A stretch of DNA of 64,000 bases from Salinarimonas sp. Lineage in GTDB: Bacteria > Pseudomonadota > Alphaproteobacteria > Rhizobiales > Beijerinckiaceae. Shown here in pieces: positions 56,010 to 62,912 of the stretch. A program made the position numbers and the translations under genes. The number at the start of each line of letters is the position of its first letter. The first letter of the stretch is position 1. The stretch lies in the NCBI RefSeq assembly GCF_040111675.1, contig NZ_CP157794.1, forward strand, positions 2,315,501 to 2,379,500. Direction: 5' to 3'. A model generated the notes under the pieces. That model was not told the DNA's origin, ran no database searches, and was given only the letters and a program-made list of their open reading frames with translations.

Positions 56010-57011
56010 ATGACCGTCCGCTTCGCGCTGCTCGGCGCCGGCCGCATCGGCAAGGTGCACGGCGCCGCCCTCGCCGCCACCGAAGGCGCGCGCCTCGTCG
56101 CCGTCGCCGATCCCGTGTCCGAGGCCGCCGAGGCCATCGCCGAGCGCTATCGCGCCGAGGTGCGCACCATCGACGCCATCGAGGCGGCGGGGGACGTCGA
56201 CGCCGTGATCATCGCGACGCCGACCGACACGCACGCCGAGCTGATCGAGCGCTTCGCCCGCGCCGGCAAGGCGATCTTCTGCGAGAAGCCGATCGACCTC
56301 TCGGTGGCGCGGGTGCGCGCCTGCCTCGCCGTGGTGGAGGAGACCGGCGCGCGCCTGATGATCGGCTTCAATCGCCGCTTCGATCCGTCCTTCGTCGCGC
56401 TGAAGGCGCAGATCGACGCCGGGCGCATCGGCCGGGTCGAGATGGCGACCATCACCTCGCGCGATCCCTCACCGCCGCCCGTGGCCTATATCCGCTCCTC
56501 GGGCGGGCTGTTCCGCGACATGACGATCCACGATTTCGACATGGCGCGCCATCTGATGGGCGAGGAGATCGTCGCCGTCACCGCCCGCGCCGCCGCGCTC
56601 GTCGACCCCGCCATCGGCGAGGCCGGCGACTACGACAGCGCGAGCCTCGTGCTCGAGACGGCCTCGGGCCGCCAGGCGATCGTCTCGAACTCGCGCCGCT
56701 CGACATACGGCTACGACCAGCGCATCGAGGTGCTCGGCTCCTCGGGCCTCGTCGCCGCCGAGAACCAGCGCCCCGTCGCCATCGAGCTCGCCGACGCGAG
56801 CGGCTTCACCCGCCCGCCGCTCTACGATTTCTTCATGACCCGCTACACCCAGGCCTACGCCAACGAGATCGCCGCCTTCGTCGCCGCGCTCCGCGACGGC
56901 GGCCCGATCCGCCCCGGCGGCGGGGACGGCCTCGCCGCGCTGCTCTTGGCCGAGGCGGCGCTCGTCTCCGTGCGCGAGGCCCGCACCGTGAAGGTTTCCG
57001 AGGTGGGGTGA
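56010..57011 (+). CDS. iolG: Inositol 2-dehydrogenase (Gfo/Idh/MocA family)
   Basis: A 333-aa NAD(H)-dependent dehydrogenase oxidising myo-inositol to 2-keto-myo-inositol, the first catabolic step. Rossmann motif LLGAGRIGKVHG at residues 6-17; catalytic FCEKPIDLS near residue 92; MIGFNRRFDPSF near residue 118; and SSGGLFRDMTIHDFDMARHL near residue 165 with the Asp/His pair typical of IolG. Start ATG 56010 follows GGAGGGGCAGGGAG. It reads away from the RpiR gene; the family is broad, but context supports IolG. Confidence 0.88.
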   Translation: MTVRFALLGAGRIGKVHGAALAATEGARLVAVADPVSEAAEAIAERYRAEVRTIDAIEAAGDVDAVIIATPTDTHAELIERFARAGKAIFCEKPIDLSVARVRACLAVVEETGARLMIGFNRRFDPSFVALKAQIDAGRIGRVEMATITSRDPSPPPVAYIRSSGGLFRDMTIHDFDMARHLMGEEIVAVTARAAALVDPAIGEAGDYDSASLVLETASGRQAIVSNSRRSTYGYDQRIEVLGSSGLVAAENQRPVAIELADASGFTRPPLYDFFMTRYTQAYANEIAAFVAALRDGGPIRPGGGDGLAALLLAEAALVSVREARTVKVSEVG

Positions 57012-57495
57012 GCGGCCGCGTTTCTCCCCTCTCCAAGAGGTCGAGCCGATGCACGTTTCTCCTGCGGCAGGGCGCCTACGGCCGACGTTCGTGCAGGACC
57101 GACGCCCGATTCTGTCCTTCCCTGTAGGGGAAGGTGGCTCGGCGAAGCCGAGACGGATGGGGCGCGGCGCGAAGCGACGCGTTCCGCGAAGCGGAAGCCC
57201 GGCGGCCGTCACGCTCCACCGTCCTGTTTCGGCTTCGCCGAACGCGCGTTCCGCGCGCCCCATCCGTCACCGCGCTTCGCGCGGCGACACCTTCCCCTAC
57301 AGGGAAGGAGAGAATTCTGCGCGCCCGCCGAGCACCCTCCACGCGGGAAAAGGACGAGCAGAGGGAGACGATGTCTCGATCGACTGGCGACGAGGAGAGA
57401 GGCATTCGGCCGCGTCTCCCGAAACCTCGCTCGCCAGCCTTCGGGCATTCCGCGCGGCTCCAATCCGAGCCCATCGAATCGAAAGGACGCCAGCC
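57012..57495. other. Intergenic region with repeat copy B
   Basis: A 484-base gap. Bases 57116-57308 are copy B of the palindromic element. The remaining 190 bases before the next gene show no clear operator or promoter; I see no GGAA-N6-TTCC site. Confidence 0.6.
57116..57308. repeat. 193-bp palindromic element, copy B (inverted relative to copy A)
   Basis: Starts CCTTCCCTGTAGGGGAAGG at 57116 and ends with its complement at 57308. Read in reverse complement it follows copy A closely end to end, including the segment GAACGCGCGTTCCGCGCGCC; the middle is more diverged. The two copies bracket the RpiR and iolG genes. Confidence 0.85.
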
Positions 57496-58617
57496 ATGGT
57501 CGGCATCGGCCTGATCGGGACCGGGTTCATGGGCAAGTGCCACGCGCTCGCCTACCGGGCTGTGAGCGCCGTCTTCGCGGACGTGGCGCCGCCGCGTCTC
57601 GCGGTCCTGTGCGACACGCCGGCGGACGAGGCGGAGGCCTTCGCCCGGCAGTTCGGCTTCGCGCGCGCCACCGCGGACTGGCGCGACCTCGTCGCCGATC
57701 CCGCCGTCGACCTCGTCGCGATCACCACCCCGAACAAGCTCCACCGCGAGATCGCGCTCGCCGCCTTCGCCGCCGGCAAGCACGTCTATTGCGAAAAGCC
57801 GCTCGGCCTCACCCTCGCCGAGGCGGAGGAGATGGCGACCGCGGCCGCGGCGGCGGGCGTCGTCACCCAGGTCGGCTACAACTACCTCAAGAACCCCGCC
57901 TTCCTGCATGCCGAGCGCCTCGTCTCCGAGGGCGCGATCGGGCGCGTCCTCCAGTTCCGCGGCGTCGTCGACGAGGACTACATGGCCGATCCGGCGCTGC
58001 CCTGGTCCTGGCGCTGCCGCGCGCAGGAGGCCGGCCTCGGCGCGCTCGGCGACATGGGCTGCCACCTCGTCAGCCTCGCCCAGGCGCTGTGCGGCCCGAT
58101 CCGCTCGCTCTGCGCCGACATGCAGACCGCCTACGCGACGCGGCCGATGCCGGACGGGGCGGGGGAGGGGCCGGTCGAGAACGAGGACATCGCCACCGCC
58201 CTCGTGCGCTTCGAGAGCGGCGTTTCCGGCATGCTCACCACCTCGCGCGTCGCCTGGGGCCGCAAGGGCCGCCTCGCCTTCGAGATCCACGGCTCGGCCG
58301 GCATGATCGCCTTCGACCAGGAGCGCATGAACGAATTGCGGCTCTTCCAGGCCGAGCCCGACCGCGCCCGCCACGGCTCCCGCACCATCCTCTCGGGCCC
58401 CGCCCACGAGCCCTACGGCGCGTTCTGCCCCGCGCCCGGCCACGGGCTCGGCTTCAACGACCAGAAGACGATCGAGGTCGCCGGCCTGCTGCGGGCCATC
58501 GCCGGAGAGGGCCGGGCGTCGCCCGATTTCGCGCAGGCGCTGTCGATCGAGCGGGTCATCCACGCCATCGCGGATTCGGCCCGCGCCGGCGGCTCCCGGG
58601 TGCGGCTTCCCGGCTGA
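57496..58617 (+). CDS. Gfo/Idh/MocA-family oxidoreductase
   Basis: A 373-aa dehydrogenase distinct from iolG. Rossmann motif GLIGTGFMGKCHALAYR near residue 5, catalytic YCEKPLGLT near residue 97, then VGYNYLKNPAFLHAERLV and GALGDMGCHLVSLAQALCGP near residue 182. Length and the GDMGCH motif resemble sugar or inositol dehydrogenases that act on other isomers. It is followed convergently by the LacI gene (26 bases). Substrate unknown; scyllo-inositol or a related polyol is possible. Confidence 0.85.
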   Translation: MVGIGLIGTGFMGKCHALAYRAVSAVFADVAPPRLAVLCDTPADEAEAFARQFGFARATADWRDLVADPAVDLVAITTPNKLHREIALAAFAAGKHVYCEKPLGLTLAEAEEMATAAAAAGVVTQVGYNYLKNPAFLHAERLVSEGAIGRVLQFRGVVDEDYMADPALPWSWRCRAQEAGLGALGDMGCHLVSLAQALCGPIRSLCADMQTAYATRPMPDGAGEGPVENEDIATALVRFESGVSGMLTTSRVAWGRKGRLAFEIHGSAGMIAFDQERMNELRLFQAEPDRARHGSRTILSGPAHEPYGAFCPAPGHGLGFNDQKTIEVAGLLRAIAGEGRASPDFAQALSIERVIHAIADSARAGGSRVRLPG

Positions 58618-58642
58618 GACGAGGCGCCGTCCGCGGTGCGGA

Positions 58643-59743
58643 TCAGGCCCGCGCGCGCCCCGCGCCCGCCCCCGCCCCCGCCTTCGGCTTGCCCGCCGCA
58701 CGCGGCGGAGCCGTGGAGGCGCGCACGACGAGCTCGGTGGGCAGGATCACGTGCGCGCGGCCGCCGTCGAGCAGCATCCGGGCGGCGACGCGGCCCTTCT
58801 CCTCCACCGGCTGGCGGATCGTGGTGAGCGGCGGGCTCGCGACCTCCGCCGCCGGCACGTCGTCGAAGCCGACGACCGAGACGTCGACCGGGACCCGCAG
58901 GCCGCGCGCGCGCAGCGCCCCGTAGGCGGCGAGCGCCATCGTATCGGACATGGCGATGAGCGCGGTGGGCGGCTCGCGGCCGGAGGCGAACATGGCCTCG
59001 ATCGCCTCGAACACGCTCGGCGCATCGTTGAGGCACTCGTAGGCCATGACGTCCCCGGCCGGCACGCCCGCCTCGGCGAAGGCGTCGCGGTAGCCGAGGA
59101 GCCGCGAGCGCGGCGTCGTGTAGCGGATCTGGCGAAAGCGCGTCTCGTCGATGAAGCCCGTGCGCTCCCCCTCGTCGCATTCGAGCGACAGGATGCCGAT
59201 GCGCCGGTGGCCGAGCCGGAGGAGGTGCCGCGCCGCTTCCGCCGCCGCCTTGCGGTCGTCGACGTCGACCACGGGCGCCCCCGAGACGGCGCCCGAATCC
59301 ACCGCGACGAAGGGCAGCCCCCGCCGCCGCGCGAGCTCGACGAGCTGGTTGTCCTCGGTGATGCAGAACAGGATGAAGCCGTCGACGATCGCCGTCTCGA
59401 TCGACCAGCCCTCCGTGCGCTCGGCGTCGGCGGAGACGATGGTGAGCCCGATCTTCTCCGCGTCGCACACCTCGGCGATGCCCGAGATCAGCTTCTGCCC
59501 GAACGGGTCGTTGACGATGTAGTGCAGGCTCGCGTCCACGACGACCGCGATGAGGTTCGACCGGCCCGATCGCAGCACGCGCCCGGCCGGCGCCGGGCCG
59601 CGGAAGCCCAGCGCCTTCGCGGCCGCGTGGACGCGCTCGCGCAGCTCCTCGCGGACCACGTCCGGGCGGTTGAACACGTTGGACACCGTGCCTTGCGACA
59701 CGCCCGCCAGGGCCGCCACGTCCTTGAGCCGAGCCTTCTTCAT
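58643..59743 (-). CDS. LacI-family transcriptional repressor
   Basis: A 366-aa regulator. The HTH RLKDVAALAGVSQGTVSNVF is at residues 5-24 with the hinge helix region ending near residue 60, followed by a periplasmic-binding-like sensor (IAVVVDASLHYIVNDPFGQK, PVVDVDDRKAAAEAARHLL, VVGFDDVPAAEVASPPLTTI). The C-terminus is Ala/Gly/Lys-rich. Palindromes typical of LacI operators lie just upstream, so it probably regulates itself and the rightward promoter there. It could also control the neighbouring dehydrogenase or inositol genes. Confidence 0.93.
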   Translation of the reverse strand: MKKARLKDVAALAGVSQGTVSNVFNRPDVVREELRERVHAAAKALGFRGPAPAGRVLRSGRSNLIAVVVDASLHYIVNDPFGQKLISGIAEVCDAEKIGLTIVSADAERTEGWSIETAIVDGFILFCITEDNQLVELARRRGLPFVAVDSGAVSGAPVVDVDDRKAAAEAARHLLRLGHRRIGILSLECDEGERTGFIDETRFRQIRYTTPRSRLLGYRDAFAEAGVPAGDVMAYECLNDAPSVFEAIEAMFASGREPPTALIAMSDTMALAAYGALRARGLRVPVDVSVVGFDDVPAAEVASPPLTTIRQPVEEKGRVAARMLLDGGRAHVILPTELVVRASTAPPRAAGKPKAGAGAGAGRARA

Positions 59744-59764
59744 GCTCGAATTTTTAGCAGGTCG

Positions 59765-59780
59765 GTGAATCGATTCAAGG
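59765..59780. promoter_or_regulatory. LacI-type operator 1
   Basis: TGAATCGATTCA within GTGAATCGATTCAAGG, a 12-bp perfect core palindrome centred on CG, the usual LacI-family operator form. It lies 22 bases before the repressor start and just upstream of the rightward -35 box. Confidence 0.8.
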
Positions 59781-59785
59781 AACTC

Positions 59786-59814
59786 TTGACGCGCCGCACC
59801 ATTGGTGCCATATC
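59786..59814 (+). promoter_or_regulatory. Promoter between two LacI-type operators
   Basis: TTGACG at 59786-59791 and CATATC at 59809-59814 are separated by 17 bases, a good sigma-70 layout. Operator 1 lies just upstream and operator 2 just downstream, so a bound pair could close the promoter by looping. It reads toward the 52-residue ORF at 59900. Confidence 0.6.
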
Positions 59815-59823
59815 CGCCCCGTG

Positions 59824-59839
59824 CTTGAATCGATTCAAG
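59824..59839. promoter_or_regulatory. LacI-type operator 2
   Basis: CTTGAATCGATTCAAG is a perfect 16-bp palindrome with the same core as operator 1, 59 bases away centre to centre. It sits at about the expected transcript start of the rightward promoter. Confidence 0.85.
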
Positions 59840-59899
59840 GGGAAAAGAACAGGGTCGGTTCGCGCACGTCACCCGAGGCTCACACCAGGAGAAAGAGCC

Positions 59900-60058
59900 A
59901 TGATTCCTCCGTCCTACATCTATCCGTGGTTCGACCGCACCGAAGCGGTCGGCGAGACCCTCTCCAGCACGCATGCGCGCCGTCCCTGGCTCGCCCGCGG
60001 GCGCGAGATGCACTTCCTGGCGGCCCTCGTCGCCGCCGCGGCCGTTCTCGGCGCCTGA
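59900..60058 (+). CDS. Putative 52-residue protein under LacI-type control
   Basis: Short ORF with a good ribosome site (AGGAGAAAGAGCC before ATG 59900) downstream of an operator-flanked promoter. The product starts MIPPSYIYPWFDRTEAVGET, has a basic middle (THARRPWLARGRE) and ends in a hydrophobic stretch MHFLAALVAAAAVLGA, as in a small tail-anchored membrane protein. I recognise no family. It could be a real small protein, a leader peptide, or the remnant of a truncated gene. The GNAT gene begins 76 bases further on. Confidence 0.5.
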   Translation: MIPPSYIYPWFDRTEAVGETLSSTHARRPWLARGREMHFLAALVAAAAVLGA

Positions 60059-60134
60059 TCGGGGTCGGGCGGGGTTGCACCGCGCACACGCGCGTGCGAG
60101 GAGCGCTCAGAGACGCGCCTCGGGGCTCCCGCCG

Positions 60135-60842
60135 ATGACGAACGATCCCGCGACGGCCGACAGCGGCCGCTCGACGATAAGACAAGACCTCAGTGGTTGG
60201 ACCGCACGCCAACGCCCGGGCCGAGTGACCCTCGCCGGGCGTTATGTGCGTCTGGAGCCCCTCGATCCCGCCCGCCACGGCGACGACCTCTTCGCGGCCC
60301 GCGCCGACGACGCGGAAGCCTGGCGCTACACGCCCGACGGTCCGTATCCCACCCGCGCCGCCTTCCAGGCCTGGCTCGACGCCAAGAGCGCGCTGGAGGA
60401 CCAGATCTACCACGCCGTCGTCGACGTCGGGACCGGCCGCGCCGAGGGGCGCGTCTCCTTCATGCGGATGGATCCGCGCAACGGCGTCGTCGAGACGGGG
60501 GCGATCCTGTTCGGCCCCCGTCTCGCGCGCACGCGCGGCGCCACGGAGGCGATCTACCTCCAGGCGCGCCACGTCTTCGAGGATCTCGGCTATCGCCGGC
60601 TCGAATGGAAATGCGATGCCGAGAACGCCCCCTCGCGCCGCGCGGCCCTGCGTTTCGGCTTCGTCTTCGAGGGGATCTTCCGCCAGCACATGGTGACCAA
60701 GGGCCGCAACCGAGACACCGCCTGGTTCGCCATGCTCGATCACGAATGGCCGGCTCGCCGGGCGGCTTTCGAGGCCTGGCTCGACCCGGCGAACTTCGAC
60801 GCCGCCGGGCGGCAGATCAGGCCCTTCTCGGATTATGCGTGA
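60135..60842 (+). CDS. GNAT-family N-acetyltransferase (RimJ/RimL-like)
   Basis: A 235-aa acetyltransferase. The domain starts with GRYVRLEPLDPARHGDDLF near residue 36. GAILFGPRLARTRGATEAIY near residue 122 and VFEDLGYRRLEWKCDAENAPS near residue 148 (in part) match the acetyl-CoA and acceptor regions of the RimJ/RimL subgroup, with SRRAALRFGFVFEGIFRQHM after. ATG 60135 is the first codon not inside the neighbouring small ORF, but its ribosome site is weak. Substrate unknown; possibly co-transcribed with the small ORF. Confidence 0.88.
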   Translation: MTNDPATADSGRSTIRQDLSGWTARQRPGRVTLAGRYVRLEPLDPARHGDDLFAARADDAEAWRYTPDGPYPTRAAFQAWLDAKSALEDQIYHAVVDVGTGRAEGRVSFMRMDPRNGVVETGAILFGPRLARTRGATEAIYLQARHVFEDLGYRRLEWKCDAENAPSRRAALRFGFVFEGIFRQHMVTKGRNRDTAWFAMLDHEWPARRAAFEAWLDPANFDAAGRQIRPFSDYA

Positions 60843-60851
60843 GCCGCTCGC

Positions 60852-61328
60852 TCACTGGTCCAGGATCGCCGGCCAGTTGGCGTCGGCCCTCGCGATGAAG
60901 CCGGGGATGTCCGCCTCCCAGCGGCGCTGCACGTTCCCGTCGAAGTTCACGTAGAGCTTGCCGTCGACGATGCGCCAATAGTTCGGGTCTCCCGGCGCGC
61001 GGTAGCCCTCGGCCGTGGCCCAGGCGCAATAGCCGCCGTACTGGGGCGCGTAGGCCTCCGGGTTCGCCTCGAAGGCGGCGCGATTCTCGGGCGTCGCGAA
61101 GCGCCAGGTCGCGCCCATCCACTCGACCGCATGCGCCCGCACGCCCTCCACCGGCCGGCCCTCGCGGAAATAGGCGACCGGGTCGTAGCCGTCGAGGGCG
61201 AGGTTCGAGAAGCGGCCCGTATAGATCGGGTCGGCGGCGGCGTGCGCCGGGCCGGCGCGCAGGGCCGCGCCGGCGGCGACGGCGAGCGGCAGGGCGAGAA
61301 GCGTGCGGCGCGAGAGCGTGGTCATCAT
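60852..61328 (-). CDS. Tat-exported YHS domain-containing protein
   Basis: A 158-aa protein with a twin-arginine signal (LSRRTLLALPLAVAAGAAL). The YHS-type domain shows LALDGYDPVAYFREGRPVEG near residue 42, WRFATPENRAAFEANPEAYAP near residue 72 and YGGYCAWATAEG near residue 97. In some relatives the Cys of the last motif is selenocysteine; here it is an ordinary TGC-type Cys codon. Two ATG codons lie in tandem at 61328 and 61325; AGGAGG is better spaced for the second. It follows the flavoprotein gene by 8 bases, so the two form an operon. Confidence 0.88.
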   Translation of the reverse strand: MMTTLSRRTLLALPLAVAAGAALRAGPAHAAADPIYTGRFSNLALDGYDPVAYFREGRPVEGVRAHAVEWMGATWRFATPENRAAFEANPEAYAPQYGGYCAWATAEGYRAPGDPNYWRIVDGKLYVNFDGNVQRRWEADIPGFIARADANWPAILDQ

Positions 61329-61336
61329 CGTCCTCC

Positions 61337-62773
61337 TCAGGTCCAGCGCTGCAGGAAGCGCACCACCTTGCGGGTGCGCTCCGAGAACAGGCTCGGGGTG
61401 AAATGCGCGCCGGCGGCGCGCTTCGAGACTTCCGACAGGGTCGGATAGGGCGCGATCGCGCTCGCGACCGCGGCGATCTTCATCTTCTGCGACACGGCGA
61501 GCACCCAGGGCAGGATTAATTCGCCCGCCCGCGCGCCGACGATGGTGGCGCCGAGCACCCGCCCGCCCTTGCCCACCACGACCTTGGCGAAGCCCTCCGT
61601 CTCCCGTTCGGCGCGGGCGCGGTCGTTCTCCGCGAAGGCGAAGCGCGAGACCGTGTGCGGAACGCCGCGCTTCTCCGCCTCCTCGGCGGTGAGCCCGACA
61701 TGGGCGAGCTCGGGATCGGCATAGGTCACCCACGGCACGGCGGAATGGTCCGCCTTCGCCGGCAGGTGGAACAGCGCCTGCTTCACCACGACGCTCGCAT
61801 GGTAGCCGGCGACATGCGTGAATTGCGGCCCGCCGGCGACGTCGCCCACGGCGAAGACGCGCTTGTTGGTGGTGCGCAGCCGCGCGTCCACCTGGATGCC
61901 GCGGGGCGTGTAGGCGATGCCCGCCTCCTCGAGGCCGAGCCCCGCGACGTTCGCCCGCCGCCCGGTGGCGACGAGGAGGTGCGAGCCCTCGATCACCCGG
62001 GTCTCGCCGTTCTCGAGGATCGTCACCGCGACGCCGTTGCCGGCGCGGTCGATGCGCTCCACCTTGACGTATTCGCGGATGTCGACGCCCTCCGCCGCGA
62101 GCCGGTCGCGCACGATCGACGCCGCCTCCGCGTCGTCGCGCACCAGCACGCGCGCCGCGTCGAGCACGGTCACGGCCGAGCCGAGGCGCCGGTGCGCCTG
62201 CGCCATCTCGAGCCCGATCGGCCCGCCGCCGATCACCACGAGGTGGTCGATCTTCTCGCCGTTCTCGAACAGGGTCTCGTTGGTGAAGTAGGGCGTCTCG
62301 GCGAGGCCGGGGATCGGCGGCACGGCGGGCGAGGAGCCCGTCGCCACCACGAAGCGCCGCGCCGTGATCCGCTGCCCGCCCGCCTCGACGGTCGTCGCGT
62401 CGAGGAAGCGCGCCGGCGCCTCGATCACGGTGACGCCGAGGCCGCGGAAGCGCTCCGGGCTGTCGTGCGGCTCGATGCCAGCGATGACGTCGCGGACGTG
62501 CTGGCGCACGCTCATGTGGTCGATCGCCGGCTCGTGGCCGTTGACGCCGAAGCGGCCGGAGGTGCGCACCGCCTGCGCGGCGTGACCGGCGGCGATGAGC
62601 GCCTTGGAGGGCACGCAGCCGTAATTCAGGCAATCGCCGCCCATCTTGTGCTTCTCGATCAGGACGACCCGCGCGCCCATCTGCGCCGCGCCCGCGGCGA
62701 TGGACAGGCCGCCGGATCCGCCGCCGATGATGCAGAGGTCGGCGTGGAGGATGTCGGAGGGGATCGCGGTCAT
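61337..62773 (-). CDS. Pyridine nucleotide-disulphide oxidoreductase (mercuric reductase/Lpd-like)
   Basis: A 478-aa flavoenzyme. FAD motif LCIIGGGSGGLSIAAGAAQM near residue 13, redox disulphide GGDCLNYGCVPSKALI near residue 45, NAD(P) motif VVIGGGPIGLEMAQAH near residue 178, FAD site VFAVGDVAGGPQFTH near residue 310. It lacks the N-terminal metal-binding domain and the terminal CC pair of true mercuric reductases. The C-terminal half (LPWVLAVSQKMKI, PYPTLSEVSKRAA) matches the group often seen with membrane or YHS proteins. Operon with the YHS gene suggests electron delivery to an exported redox function (inference). Confidence 0.88.
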   Translation of the reverse strand: MTAIPSDILHADLCIIGGGSGGLSIAAGAAQMGARVVLIEKHKMGGDCLNYGCVPSKALIAAGHAAQAVRTSGRFGVNGHEPAIDHMSVRQHVRDVIAGIEPHDSPERFRGLGVTVIEAPARFLDATTVEAGGQRITARRFVVATGSSPAVPPIPGLAETPYFTNETLFENGEKIDHLVVIGGGPIGLEMAQAHRRLGSAVTVLDAARVLVRDDAEAASIVRDRLAAEGVDIREYVKVERIDRAGNGVAVTILENGETRVIEGSHLLVATGRRANVAGLGLEEAGIAYTPRGIQVDARLRTTNKRVFAVGDVAGGPQFTHVAGYHASVVVKQALFHLPAKADHSAVPWVTYADPELAHVGLTAEEAEKRGVPHTVSRFAFAENDRARAERETEGFAKVVVGKGGRVLGATIVGARAGELILPWVLAVSQKMKIAAVASAIAPYPTLSEVSKRAAGAHFTPSLFSERTRKVVRFLQRWT

Positions 62774-62912
62774 GGGCTCGTCTCCGCTCGCTGGTCGGGG
62801 AGGCCGCGCCGGGCGGCCTGTCGCGAGCGGAGAATGCCTCATCGGGCGCGGGACGCCACAAACGAGTGGATCACGCGTCGTCCCGTTTTCGTGATGCGGC
62901 CGTCAGCGCCTC

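Noticed and set aside
54607..57514. Matching ORFs in both palindromic elements (products starting MARRSRDGWG)
   Set aside because: They match only because the DNA element is duplicated; low-complexity products with no ribosome site, so non-coding repeat is the better call.
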